From Sapria himalayana (Eukaryota > Streptophyta > Magnoliopsida > Malpighiales > Rafflesiaceae): a DNA stretch of 64,000 nt. The notes under the pieces were generated by a model, which worked only from the letters and a program-made list of their open reading frames with translations, was not told where the DNA came from and made no database searches. This document shows, one piece after another, positions 11,586-23,919 of this stretch. The translations under genes and the position numbers were made by a program. Positions within the stretch are counted from its first letter, which is position 1. Each line of letters opens with the position of its first letter. The stretch spans positions 1,204,506-1,268,505 of the forward strand of contig JAREIK010002415.1 in the NCBI GenBank assembly GCA_029783825.1, written 5' to 3'.

Positions 11586-13720
11586 CACTACAAGAAAATG
11601 TTCATTTAGCTAGGGATTAATCTCTTGCTAAATTGTGAGGGATTAGCTAAGGAATAACAATGGATTTATGATTTTTCATTGAAATAAAAATCTGCAACGG
11701 ATTAACGATGGATTAGCGATGGATTAGCGACAGATTAGCGGTGGAATATTTTTCGTAAATTCTACTCAAGAAAAGCGGGGAATTTAGCAACGGATTAGCA
11801 ACGAATTAACAATGAAATATTTTTATAAGTTTCACTCAAGAAAAGCGGGGAATTTAGCAATGGATTAGCGACGAATTAACAACGAAATATTCTTGTAAAT
11901 TCCTCTCAAGAAAAGCGGGGAATTTAACAACAGATTTAGCGACGAATTTTCCCTAGCTAATAAAATCCTGAATATCAACTGATTTATCGACGGAATTTTC
12001 CTGGCTAATAAAATCCGTAATTTAATGACAAATTTAGGGACAAAATTTCCCTAGCTAATTTCATTTGGAATTTAGTGACGGATTTAGCGACGGGATTTCC
12101 CCGACTAATAAAATCCAGAATTTAACGATGGATTTAGTGACGGAATTTTTCTAGCTAATTACAACCGAAACATAATGATAGATTTCAGCGACGAAATTCC
12201 CTATCTAATTGCATCCGAAACATAGCAATAGAATTTAGTGATGAAATTTCTCTAGCCAATTATATCTCGAAATATAGCGACGGAATTTCCCTAGCAAATT
12301 ACATATTGAATATAATGACGGATTTTAGCAACAGAACTTCACTAGCCAATTACATCCTGAATATAGCGATGGATTTTAGCAACGGAACTTCCCTAGCTAA
12401 TTAAATCTAGTATATATCGAGGAATTTAGCGACGAAACTTCCCTAGATAATTAAATCTGGAATATAGCGATGGATTTAGTGATAGAACTTTTCTAACTAA
12501 TTAAATCTCGAACATAGGGACTGATTTAGCGACAGAATTTCACTAGCTAATATTTAATTATTTAATTTTTTTAATGTATTATAAGTTTTAATATTTTATT
12601 TAATTTTGTTTATTTATTATATGTTGATAGTTTATAGAAGAGTGATCCTTGAAAGATACATTCTCCTCGTAAAATTATAAAAAAAGGATATTATAAATAA
12701 ATAATTTATAAAATATAAAAATACAAAAAACAATTATATTAATAAGGACTAAAATAACTATTTTTATGATGTATTAATTTTTTAAAAAATTATACAAAAA
12801 ATTTTTCAAAAATTTTTAATTAGGAAACTTAATAATTTGTATTAAAGTAATATTTAATAATTAATTCAATAAGTATAATAATTTTTTTCGATATTTTAAA
12901 AATTAAATTAACATACATTAAAATTTCTACTAATATAAATGTAAAATAATTCATTGTATGATAAAATAAAAAATATTTTCAAAAATATTTGAATTGACGA
13001 ATAAACTAGTAAATATTAATATTATTATAAGTATAAAAAATTGTATGATTATAGTAAACTTTTAAAAAAATAATTAATACAAAATTTGAAAATCTTTAAT
13101 TATAATAAAAATTTAAATTTTTTTATTAAATTTAAAAGAAAATAAATTAATATTTAAAAATAAATATTTAGATGCTTGCCCCTACTAAAACTTATAAGAA
13201 TTAAATAATTGAGTAATATTTTTACTATTAGCTTTTAATATTTATTCTTTATTAAAATAAAAAATATAACTTTTTTTAATTATCTTCTCACTTTAAGTAA
13301 TTTTTAGAATTTTAAAAATTATAAATGATATCAAATAATATGAAATTTTATGTCTTTAAAATTATTTCATATTATCTTCATAAAAATTAATGTGAATTCT
13401 TAAAAATTTATAACCATAATATACATATATTTATATATTTTTTTAACATTAAGAGTATTTTATAACACTCAGGAGTATTGCTAGAAGACCAATCATCTTT
13501 TCATGTGTGTCTTACTATATGAAGTTTGTAAATTTTGTCGCCATTTGATTTTTTTTTCTAGTTATAAAGCTAAACATCTATTTTTTGAGGTTATTTAATT
13601 AATTTTATAATAAAAAATTGCAAGGAGTTTGTTTTTCACGTGTACCTTGCTACACACACATGAACTTTGTTGAAAATATTTTGATAATAAATAAAAAAAT
13701 GTGTCTTTATGTATTTTAAT
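11586..13720 (+). mobile_element. CACTA (En/Spm) element end, right copy
   Basis: The left boundary is CACTACAAGAAAATG at 11586-11600, a textbook CACTA terminal repeat. It is followed by a subterminal array (11610-12552) of GCGACGGAATTT and CCCTAGCTAATTAAATCC words, the inverse of those at 4400-5725. From 12560 to about 13720 an AT-rich interior matches the left copy (3250-4390) in inverted orientation. No opposite terminus was found further right. The 3-bp flanks of the two termini (TAC at 11583-11585, TTA at 5743-5745) differ, so they are probably ends of two separate insertions. Confidence 0.7.
11610..12552. repeat. CACTA subterminal repeat array, right copy
   Basis: About seventeen diverged units of 50-60 bases contain TTAGCGACGGAATT and CCCTAGCTAATT-type words. 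The orientation is opposite to the array at 4400-5725. No recent internal duplication like the one at 4993-5268 was seen here. Confidence 0.7.
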
Positions 13721-14040
13721 TATGTATTGTTTATTTAGCTATCTATACATATATGCAAATATATATGTAATAAATATAGATGTATAAAAATATATAACTA
13801 TATGTAAATCCTAAAATTAATTGAAAAATGAGTCTTTATGTAAATATATGTAAATCTTTGAAAATATATCATAAAGAGATTTATCATCATTTCAACTCTA
13901 ACATATATGTATAAATAAATGAATTGAAAAATGAGTCTTTATGTAAATATAATTATTTATTGTTTATTTAGTTATATATAGTTGATTTTTTATACATATA
14001 TGTATAAAAAAAATGAAGTTTACAAATATATGGATTTCAA
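13690..14040. repeat. Direct repeats of about 100-145 bp
   Basis: The phrase AATTGAAAAATGAGTCTTTA recurs near 13818 and 13922, a shorter form (ATGTGTCTTTATG) occurs near 13700, and TTTCAACTCTAACATAT recurs near 13890 and 14035. The copies have diverged by small indels. Confidence 0.5.
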
Positions 14041-15550
14041 CTCTAACATATGCCTAAGAGCAGCTCCAAGAGGCTCGGTGTTCACTTCTGTAGTTTATCT
14101 CACCTTATTTATAAACCCTCACTAGACTCCAATTCCAATGGGTTTCGATTCTTGAGGGGGCCTCTGGAAGACAAAATTTTTCTTTCCGCAACGCACATGG
14201 TAGTGATGCTGATTAGGAAGAGATTTATCACAACGCAGGCGCCTTTTATCGGTAAGTCATTTCATTAATTTGATTTTGATCTTGTAATGCAATTCAGATA
14301 GAACTCATGTGATTGCTCAACAATAATCATACGCGACACAAAACTATCCGCATGCATCTTTCCATGCTAGCTTCTGTTATTCCATCTCCATCTCTCTCAT
14401 CAGTTTGAAAAATTCTAGTTGGGTATCAAACAAAAAGTATGCCCTATTACTTTGTTTATAATGGTTTTTATTTTTTTGATATGAAAGATAAGTTTGGGTG
14501 TATAAAGTTATGAAAGTAATTATGCACAAGTGTGATATACTAAACAGCAAACAGCTTGCTTACTATTTGTATGAATCATATAAAGAGAAAAGTATGCTAG
14601 TTCATACATCTTGGCCTCATACCTAACCACACATATTAGATTGTATGAGCTTTATAAATTATTATGTCTCTGCTCTTCTAATAACACCATTAAAGTACTT
14701 AATATTAAAGAGGTTTTCACACATAGATCATGACAAATAGGCTATATCCTAAAGCTCAGTGAAACTTCCACACCAAAAGTTTACGTCGTGAATGAATAAA
14801 AAAATTACCATGAGAATTTTGAGGTTTACTAGGATCCCTAAGTTCTCAATTTTTCTCTTTGCCAAACATAGCAAAGACACCTTTGCTAAAAGATCATGCA
14901 CACCACTAAAAATTATTATTCTACTCAAAAAATTAATTTATGTATAAAGCCCATGAAATCAGTACTACTCACTTTACATGCTAAAAAACAAATCCTATTG
15001 TTATAATTAAGCACTAAAACATCAAAATTCAGTTTATGTTTTATTATTTTTAATCCATATGGATACTTTAGGATCACAAATGGAAACAAAAGATAATATT
15101 TTATAAGTTTTTATACCTCTGTACTATGGGCTTATTGCATATACATATACATTATTTTGGAAGTCCTCTGGAACAAAAAAATTTTAATCCAACGACCTGA
15201 AACACGTGACGATGATCATCACAATGACCTTTTCTTCTTTTTGGAAAATATATCATATCGAGTGATTAAGTGTATTATAAACTTAATTTTCTCTCTCTAA
15301 TCCCTCTCTTCTACTTCCAAAATTATTGAATCTAGAAAAAAATTATGATGTTATCTCCTAACTAGAAAGTAATCACGATTTAACTTTAATTTTTTAGAAT
15401 AACAATAAATGAACTAATGCAAAAATTTCAAAACATTAACAATTTTAAAACCACAAGTTAATTAAAATTCAAAATAAAAAAAAATTAGATTATTTAAAAC
15501 TTTAAAATGAAGGGAGGAAAACCAGAAAAAAAATCGATCATGTGGTTGAA
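14041..15550. other. Spacer with one weak coding candidate
   Basis: A 72-codon plus-strand frame at 14050-14268 starts in GC-richer sequence and ends just after a possible splice donor (GGTAAGTC near 14251). Its protein matches no family I know. The opening GAGCAGCTCCAAGAGGCTC resembles the ends of some plant miniature elements, so it may be repeat rather than exon. The rest of the interval is AT-rich and shows nothing else I can support. Confidence 0.25.
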
Positions 15551-15555
15551 TGTTT

Positions 15556-16105
15556 TTTAAAAAATAGACCGGCCTGTGATGGGGCATTCAAATAAAAAAA
15601 AATTAAAACTAACTGTAAAGGTTTACTATGTTGTTGGCCCCGGCATGAGATATGACTCATGCCGGCCCAACATGCCACAAACCGTGCCATGGGGTGGCTC
15701 GGCCCGAGGCATGGTTCTGGACCATGCCATGCAGGGCCAAGCACTACTGTTCTGGGTCATGCCTAGGCTACCCAATCCATTTGACACCCTTATTCCAAGC
15801 TAGCCTAGAATTAACTTGGACCAACTCAAAATGAATCAGACTAGCCTATAATGAACCCCAACTAGTCTAGAACGAATTCATGCAGTCATGCTAGCCTAAA
15901 ATGAATACATGCAAGATTGGAATGAATTTAGGTTAGCTTCATGCATTGTGTGCAAGCATGTCAAGGTTTGGCCTAACATGATCCTGACAGCCAACAAGCC
16001 ATACCAGGTTGCCATTTCCAGAGCCATGTAATGCTAGGCATGACACAGTGGCAAGACTAAGCCTAAAAAATATGACATCCCACTCGGCATGGCCTGTTGG
16101 ATATC
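15556..16105. mobile_element. Degenerate hAT-related GC-rich block
   Basis: The words GGCATG, GGCCCGG and CATGCC recur, and ATCCATTTGACACCC at 15775-15789 resembles the right end of the hAT elements at 837 and 10238. From 15795 to 15950 the motif CTAGCCTA(G/A)AATGAA recurs with spacing of about 30-50 bases, like the CTAGCCTGG words at 41480-41540. No left end or target duplication could be paired. Confidence 0.45.
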
Positions 16106-16599
16106 TCTATGCAGATTATTTCTAACTGTGGGAGGCCAGCAATGAAATAAAAATCCCTATGATGACTATTTTATCAAGTTGATAAAAAAATATTTTAATA
16201 ATCAATATAAAATATGAGTAAGCCTGATGACAATACATCTTATCTTATGATAATTTATCTTCTCATCTAGATATGTTTTCACAATGAACACCCACCTATG
16301 GCATATCTTGTAGAGGCAATCATAAGACATGATATCATCTTAAATGAGATAATATTTGAGAATGAGACATGAGTATCACAATACAAAAATACCTTTACAA
16401 AAAGATGTTGGGTAAAAATATTCACTTTATTTTGAAGAGTGATTAGAAGACTAATATCATAGGAATTGGCGATCAGAACTCATGGCTACATGGGAGACTT
16501 TTTGATGTTCTGAACATTCTATGCATGTCCCTTCTCAATACAAACTCGATGTTTTGTACAATCAAGTCTTGTTGTCTCTAAATCACCATGAGTCAGAAT

Positions 16600-16870
16600 T
16601 GGAGTAGACCTGAGGATTACCAAGTTGTATGGATTTGAGAGATATTTACTTTCTTGTTAAACTTCCCTCTCTCTAGAGTTAACTTGATTTATACTTATTG
16701 GTCAATATGATGATTACTATATATATTATCATAAAGTGAACCAAATTTAATTGTAACCAATGAGTGATCATCCCTCCTCATTGGAGGTTTAGGAAAGACT
16801 GAAAATTAATTTACTCACATATATCATCTGGACTATTGTTCTAGGCTCATTGAAAAATGAGTAACTTTAA
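16600..16870 (-). repeat. Dispersed noncoding repeat, inverted copy
   Basis: Read on the minus strand, this interval shares with 18530-18720 and 19450-19620 the order CAATAAGTATAAATCA, an AACTCTAGAGAGAG-type segment, then GTAAATATCTC. Conservation is loose. It adjoins copia integrase sequence, so it may be part of that element. The stretch at 16106-16600 is AT-rich without a recognised feature. Confidence 0.3.
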
Positions 16871-16899
16871 AAATATATCAATATTTACTAATACTCAAT

Positions 16900-17565
16900 C
16901 AGATTCTGGTTAAAAATACTAGCATACTTTTTAGATACTAGATTAACCAAGAAAATTAAATCTCAAAGTATTAGGTATTACCTTATCTTGTCATAGGAAA
17001 AAAAGATGAACAAAACAAACACACCAAAATACTCCGTGAGATATTAAATAATTTCTTTTTCTAAAATAAATGATTTAAAAAATCATATAATATGAAATGA
17101 TAAACAAATATTCAATTAATAAATAGATTTGGTTAATACATTTCCAGATGACTATTTCAAAATACCTCGATTAAAAATCTGAGTTGTTTTAATCAAATAT
17201 CTATTCATCCTTTTAAAAATCTCATTCCATGATGATGTGTCCATACATGAAGTCTAGTATATAACCTCAAGATTCATACATAAAGTATGAAAACTATCTG
17301 ATACATTATTACTTCTACTATTTTTTTATATTTTTATTAAGATGCTTTCACATCTTTTTATGAAATTACTAGAAATAAAAAAATTATAATTTAAAATAAA
17401 AAAACAAGTAAAACCTATATAATTATCAATCAATATGATAAAATATCCTAATGTCTTTCTAAATTTATTTTTAGTAAGCTTTCATTTTTCTTCTAAATGT
17501 ATCAGATCGAATGAATCTTTGCTCACATAGATCCGATGGACAAAAAAAATCTTACTAAATATTTC
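16900..17565 (-). pseudogene. Ty1/copia integrase remnant
   Basis: The minus strand, in broken frames, gives the order of a copia integrase core. Near 17440-17480 is a segment like GYFIILIDNY, the region after the first catalytic aspartate. Near 17210-17290 are SDNxxS and IYxTSCMDTS-like pieces, corresponding to the SDN and HQTSCPGTPQQNG regions. Near 16960-17010 is FGVFVLFI, corresponding to FGCVCFV. Many stops and frameshifts are present, and no LTRs, gag or RT could be paired with it. The family call rests on this conserved order. Confidence 0.5.
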
Positions 17566-17569
17566 AAAG

Positions 17570-18115
17570 AGAGATCTAATACTAGACATGAGCAAATATC
17601 TAAAAAATAATCAAAATCGACATTATTTATTTAATATATATTTATATTAATATTTGTTATAGTTTCCATTTGTTTATAGTTTAACAAATTTTTTTTATTT
17701 GTTGTTTATTTTATTACATATAAGAATACTCGACATATGAGCTGTCCCAATTCATATTGCCCATTATATAAGGATACATCATTGTACATTATTTTTCATG
17801 AGCTTTATTGATATTTTGAATTTATTTTCATCATGTTATTAGAGTCAGTACCTTAGAGAGCACAAATACTATGATTTGTAGAGAGAGAAGTGCATGTAGA
17901 TAGTAACATCACAATCACAGATGCACTATGTGTAACATAGCATGTGTGTACAATACCTCTTTCCAAAGAAAGCACACATAATGTGTGCCCTCCCATCTCT
18001 CCATCGCATGGCCATTACATGAGATGTACGTCGATACCAACTGCATCAATGTAGATGGTGCTAAGTGCAATGTGTAACAATGTGTGCAATTTAATGCGCA
18101 TATCATTTTCAATCA
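17570..18115. other. Spacer without a recognised gene
   Basis: The sequence is AT-rich to about 17900 and then mixed in composition. Nothing coding or structural could be supported. Confidence 0.4.
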
Positions 18116-18116
18116 C

Positions 18117-18216
18117 AAGTGTGTGATAGTGTGTGCGTGTGTGACAGTGTGTGCGCAAGTGTGTGATAGTGTATGATAGTGTGTGCGTAAGTATGTGATA
18201 GTGTGTGATAGTGTGT
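18117..18216. repeat. GTGTGTGATA minisatellite
   Basis: About ten tandem variants of GTGTGTGATA, GTGTGCGTGT and GTGTGTGACA, seen directly. Confidence 0.85.
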
Positions 18217-18284
18217 ATGTATTCTTCAATCATTTTTGACTGTGTCCTTTCAAATTTTGAATCATATAAAAATAATTTAGCATG

Positions 18285-18800
18285 TTTTCTAGAGATTCGA
18301 AAATTAATTACTTTATTTATTTTTCTTGATTATTTTAGTATATAAAAAAGTACAAGTATTTTTAATTAATGTCTAGGATAATATTAGAGAATGATGAAAT
18401 ATTTTTAAAGCAAAACCCATTTTTTAGTGAATTCAAGAAGAATAATAATCTAAAGATATAATTAGACTCATTATTTTTCCTCATTCCCCTATAACCCCGC
18501 TTAAATTTTCAGTTATAAGAGACTAGAAAGGATCACCACCAACTACATATGAACTTATTGGTTCAAATTATGATTACCCTTCTATGAGTATGGGATCATC
18601 AATTGTTCTGACAAATATATATCATATCAACTCTAAATAAAGTGAGAGTTCCACGGAGAGGTAATTTACCTTGAGTACAGATGACACAATAAATAGTCTA
18701 GGAATTTACTATAGTTCCTAGTCATGATGAATTGAAAACTAGATAATTTACCACCCATAATTTAGAATTTATACTAAGAAAAAGAAACATGTGCATCATG
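18285..18800. repeat. Direct duplication, copy 1
   Basis: This block matches 19190-19690 in the same orientation at a spacing of about 900 bases. Shared landmarks in order are TTATTTTAGTATATAAAAAAG, TTTTTTAGTGAATTC/TTTTTTAGCGAATCT, GAACTTATTGGTT, GAGAGTTCCACGGAGAG/GAGTCTAACTTTCCATGAGAG and GAATTTATACTA/AGTTTATACTA. No coding sequence was recognised in either copy. Confidence 0.6.
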
Positions 18801-19189
18801 TAAGAATTATTTATATTTCACTTTATATCATACTTTTTAACATTATTTTATAAAATAGTAAAATAATTAATTTAATACAAATATTTAAAAAATAATAATA
18901 TATTAAAATATATGTATCAAACAGTTATAACATTTACTATTTGAATCATAAAATCATACATTAGACTTCCCACGTTACATTCTTTCACAAATATAGGATT
19001 ATTATAAAGAAAGAATAAATATCTAATTGAAATATTTTAGATAATCTATAAATCAACGCAAAATTAATTCATCAAATAGTTACCCACTTATATTCTTTCT
19101 TACATTATACTATTTCAGATCATGCATAATGGAGATACAACATTTTACTTTCCTCATTATTTTTTAAAAACATTTATTTTTTCATAATC

Positions 19190-19690
19190 TCTCCACAAAA
19201 CATAAGATGAAACCAATATATTTGAGTTTAATCTTTCTTAGTTATTTTAGTATATAAAAAAGATCCACATTTTTTTATAAAAGTTTGATATAATATTAGT
19301 GAGTACTAACATTATTTTTTTGAGCAAAATTTATTTTTTAGCGAATCTGAAGAATAAGAATCCATAAAACATATTTGGATCCATTACTTTTACTCACTCT
19401 TCTGTTATCCCACTTGGATTGTACCTCTAGTTAAGTGACATGGACATGTATTAGCTGCAACTGAACTTATTGGTTTAAATTATGATAATATTTGTATTGA
19501 GTCATTATATGTATCAATAAGTATAAATCAGATTGACTCTGAAGAGAGTCTAACTTTCCATGAGAGAAAATTTACTTTGAGTTTAGAAGATTCAATAGTC
19601 CACACGGATATATTCTATATCCTGATCATGATGATCCAAAAATTAGGATATTTGACGGCGTAAGAATTAGAGTTTATACTAGGAGAAAAT
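19190..19690. repeat. Direct duplication, copy 2
   Basis: This is the partner of 18285-18800. The copies differ at many positions, so the duplication is old. They may be LTR fragments or tandem copies of an unclassified element. Confidence 0.6.
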
Positions 19691-19699
19691 GACATATGC

Positions 19700-21040
19700 A
19701 GTTGCACCCTATTTCGAGCAAATAATATCTATCAAAGAGCTAGATAATCTCATGGCCAACGACTCTAATCTTAATTTTCTGATCTATTGACTGGCTAGAA
19801 AAAAATTATTAAGTTTCTACTTAAAAAATTGACATAGTTGTGAGACATGAAAATAAAATATCATCATGATTCACGCCTAGTCCAGAAGTTGGACTTCAAG
19901 GACAACACTCCATTCTATTTGCTAAGTTCTTAATTACTAATTATTTTTTTAATTTAAATATTTTATTATGTTATTCCTATTAGTTGACATAAGACTAAGA
20001 ATTCTATGATAATCAGATCGAAAGTAAATTTGTATAATAGAAATTATTTTATAATCTTTCAAAAATCTAACTAGAATACTCGAGTTGATATTCAATTTCA
20101 TCACATCTTCTCTCATAAATTCATTACGATAAATAGAAGATGGTCAATTAACTTGATGTTGATCAAATTTCAAAGATCTTATAGCTCAGTTATGTTTTCC
20201 TAAAATCTAATGCATCATGTCTTTTGGTATATTAATCAACATATCTCTTAAGGTGAGTGATATCACAAGTACTCCTACATGTATATATATTTTTATAATA
20301 TATACTATACAAAATCTTCTTCGACACTCCAAATAATTTTTTTTATTTTGTTAGGTACATGCATATTACTAAATTTTGCTTATTTTTATATTTCTTAGGC
20401 AAATGAGTGAAAATGATAAGAGAAAACCTAGTTTCTAATATGAACCTTTCAGTCAAGTTATTGTTATTATTTAACATTTATCATTTTTTTATGTATGATA
20501 TTGAATTGAAAGTAGGAGAAAAATAATAATAATTTTTAATTATTTAGATTTTTTTAAATATAATTATTAATCTAAAATATACTAAATAAAATTAATTATT
20601 TAAACATAATCACAATGTATACCTTAACTTTATGTGTGTATTAAATACTTTAGATATGTACCTCATATTTTTGTGCCTGAAAGTCAACTACTCACGAAAC
20701 TAACACAAACATGATATACAAGACATGTTAAAATTATAAATTATTTAACAAAATAGCACAAATAGGATACAATATGAATTTAAGAATAACAAAAAGAGAA
20801 AAAAAGTATAATATAACTATAAAAATAAAAATATATCAATTAAGTATTTATAGAAACATTTTTAAATTAAAAATTATTTTTTTTTATTTTTCACATATTT
20901 TAGGATAGAAACTCAAATGCTATCAAATTTTTACAAATTAGCAGTCGAATGCAATCCAATGGCTCAAAAATATTTTCATCTATAATATGTATAAATATTT
21001 TAGCTAAAAAGGCAACAACAACCATTAAAAAAATAACTTT
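19700..21040. other. AT-rich spacer without a recognised gene
   Basis: Nothing beyond AT-rich sequence could be supported. Short open stretches have no recognisable protein. Confidence 0.4.
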
Positions 21041-21049
21041 TTTTCTAAA

Positions 21050-21235
21050 AACCCCGTGCTAATGGGTCATGCTACAATGTCAGGCACATGAGCCATGCCA
21101 AGCCTAACACAAGGCATGGTCGGACCCACCTGGATCGACATGACTATGATCCAGGCCAAACATGGATGAATCATACTGTGCCAGACATGGATGAATCATG
21201 TCGTGCCTATGTCGCCCAACTCACTTGACACATCA
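21050..21235. mobile_element. Degenerate hAT-like terminal block
   Basis: This GC-richer island has repeated CATGCC, GGCATGG and GTCGTGCC words and ends in CAACTCACTTGACACAT (21217-21233), resembling the CCATTTGACACCT right ends of the other hAT copies. No left partner was found. Confidence 0.4.
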
Positions 21236-21419
21236 AAATTCCTAGTTTACACCTTGTTTGATCTAAGCTACATGTCATGGAACTTTATGCATCTACCTGA
21301 AAGGAAATATTATAATTTTAGCTTGTTTCTAGTTCACACCTTGTTTTTATTTTTTTATTAATTTTATTATGGACAAGAGCAATCAAAATATGAGATATCC
21401 ACTTTGATTTTCCCTTCAA

Positions 21420-21975
21420 ATAACTATATATATTATATGTATAATAACATATAACTATAAATAATTCTATCTATACCTATAAAAACTATAAAAACTTTAT
21501 ATATAACTATATTTGAATATATAATTAACAACATATATTTAATATATATTTATATATATTAGCATAAAAAATGTATTTTAGTATATCTATACCTATACAA
21601 ATTATATGTGTAAATATATGAAATTATATGAAAAAATAAATATACATACATGTATAAATATAAGTTTAACTATACGTGTAACTATATGTATAACCACATA
21701 TAACTATATTTATAATTATATGGATAAAAACATACAACATAATGTTTAACTATATGTATATAACTATATATAAATATTTGTATAACTATAAAAAACTCTA
21801 TATAAATAAATATAACTTTATTTTTAATGATGTATACATATATGTATACATATATGTAAATCTATATATTTTTTTATAACTTTGTATGCATTTATGTATA
21901 ACTACTTATAACTACTTGTATGCATATATCTATATATAACTATATATAACTATATATAACTAATTATGACCACAT
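21420..21975. repeat. AT-rich TATAACTATATGTATA repeat tract
   Basis: Imperfect repeats built from TATAACTATAT, ATATGTATAA and TACATATATGTA fill this stretch. They are low in complexity and partly palindromic. Confidence 0.65.
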
Positions 21976-22089
21976 ATATGTAACTTGAAATTAAATGACA
22001 AAAGATATAATATCAATAATATGTAAGCACATAGTATGAGAGTGTCCGTTGGTCAGGCTCATATAATACAAATAAGGTTCATAACTATA

Positions 22090-22133
22090 TGTGCTAGCCT
22101 CTCCTGTGAAACATTGCAGGAGAGGCTAGCACA
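22090..22133. other. Perfect hairpin, 17-bp stem and 10-base loop
   Basis: GTGCTAGCCTCTCCTG at 22091-22106 is followed by a 10-base loop (TGAAACATTG) and its exact inverse CAGGAGAGGCTAGCAC at 22117-22132; a flanking T-A adds one more pair. The stem is GC-rich within a very AT-rich area. No gene adjoins it. Confidence 0.85.
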
Positions 22134-22516
22134 AAATTCCCTACTAATTATGAGGATGATTTCGCATGAGAATTATTTTTGAACCGTTATTAATTTTTAT
22201 CTATGTGTAGCAAAACATGATGAGATTTTTTTTGCAGGTTTTGATTTTTTTTATTCTGGTTTTGTTGTTTGCTTTGCCGATTAACCTAATAATGAATCTT
22301 TGTAGGACACATGATGTGAAATGCACGAAAAAATTATGATTCAAAGTAATTAAACATTGCCACGGTCCTTCCAATGCATGTGTCCCATATTTACCGATTT
22401 CATCTTGATCAAAAGGAGGCCTAGCTTCTAATATCAAAGTTATTCCTAAAGTATTTTATTTTTTCACTCTCTTTCTCTCTAAACATCATTGCTGGACATA
22501 TTTTTAGATCTTTTTG

Positions 22517-22651
22517 AAGTTGTATGACAATCAACTTTAATTTGTGTTAGTTCATGTCTATAATAACTATTTTTATATATCTGTGAATATGTTTGTGTGT
22601 CCCCAAATTTTTTGGGTAGAGTTTTAGTCTATTATAGGTATGTAAAATCCT
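22517..22651. repeat. Direct repeat R1
   Basis: About 135 bases match R2 at 24851-24985 with only a few differences (for example TTAGTTC against TTTGTTC). It runs from TATGACAATCAACTTTAATT to TATGTAAAA. Confidence 0.8.
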
Positions 22652-23015
22652 TGGCTGGGCCTCCATGGTGCTGGGAACAACACCTTAGCTTTTGAAGCTA
22701 TGAGATCAACCAAAAAATTAATTCCATGCAAATGCAGGTTTGTTCTTGACACTCTTATTTTGTGCAGATATGCGTTGTAGCAGTCCAGATCTATGACTGC
22801 TTGTTATTGGTTATTGGTTTATAAATATAGTATATTATGCTCCATGTGCAGGTGTAACAATGTTCTCTATCTGTGTGGAGTACCAGAAGAAAAAGAAGAA
22901 GAAATGCTGACCATGCCTGAGAGACTTATATGCGTGTTTTTTAAGTCCTATATTATTTTCTTATGTTGTCTTTGATGGTATGTGTATTTGCATTAAAGTA
23001 CAAGTGTGTATGGGA
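22652..23015. other. Spacer with a small unassigned open frame
   Basis: A 60-codon plus-strand frame at 22793-22975 follows two pyrimidine-AG sites (near 22773 and 22852) that could be splice acceptors. The protein (with an EEKEEEML segment) is not recognised. I would not call it a gene. Confidence 0.2.
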
Positions 23016-23019
23016 TCTA

Positions 23020-23425
23020 GGGCTATGTGATTATATATACGTACATATAATATTTTAGTATATATGTACATATATACTTGGTATAAATGTATGTATATAC
23101 TAAGTATATATCTATGTATATATTTAGTATATAAGTACGTATATACCGAGTATATATGTTTGTATATATTGAGTATATTTGTGCATATATACGTAGTATA
23201 TACATACATCTATACTGTAATAGATACATATGTATATACTCGATATATACGTACTTTTATATTTTAGTATATACATACGTATATACTCGGTATATATGTA
23301 TTTTATACGATAGAATATACATACGTATATACTTGTTATATACGTAATTTTATACTATAGTATATACGTACATATATACTAAGTATATACGTATGTATAT
23401 ACTGAGTATATACGTAAGTGGGTGC
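23020..23425. repeat. Palindromic TATATACGTA minisatellite, array 1
   Basis: Tandem variants of TATATACGTACATATATAC separated by TTAGTA, TGAGTA or TCGGTA make this block. The core TATACGTATA is self-complementary, so single strands could fold into many small hairpins. Open frames on both strands are by-products of the repeat. Confidence 0.8.
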
Positions 23426-23915
23426 ATATATTTATTAGTAGACATGTATATATTGTCATACATGCACACCTATTTACACACATACACACTTTTGAATATA
23501 TAATTGCTTGGGCTGGTATGGTCATCATCCTGCATTACTCACTGATGTAAGTAATAAAATCAATGGATATTAGACTTTCCCTAAAGATTTGGGATGATAT
23601 TTCTGGTCCAAACCAACCAGGCAGATAGAGGTTGGTCTTTAAAATAGTAGTAATTGTATTTATATGTAATTATCACATGATACAAAGCGAACATATGAGT
23701 AAATTAGTTTTTATGCTATAGACTTTGCAATGATTAGTTCTAATTGTACTAGGTCTTAGAATGATGATGATGATGATGCTCATGTAGTGTCGCGTAATTC
23801 TGGTCCAAGAGGAATATCAGGTCCTATTTTGGGAGAAGCAGCTCGCCGCCTCATCAAAAACTCGCTCAATCTCAAGTTCATCAGTTGAGCATCATTGTCC
23901 GGCATACTTTTATTA
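23426..23915. other. Spacer between repeat arrays
   Basis: This is mixed-composition sequence with a (GAT)n run near 23762-23777 followed by a GC-richer segment (23785-23890). That segment has an open plus frame containing RGISGPILGEAARRLI, which I do not recognise. It could be a short exon remnant of a transposon. Confidence 0.25.
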
Positions 23916-23919
23916 TCAG

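Noticed and set aside
22961..23347. Tyr/Ile-rich open frames
   Set aside because: These are translations of the TATACGTA minisatellite.
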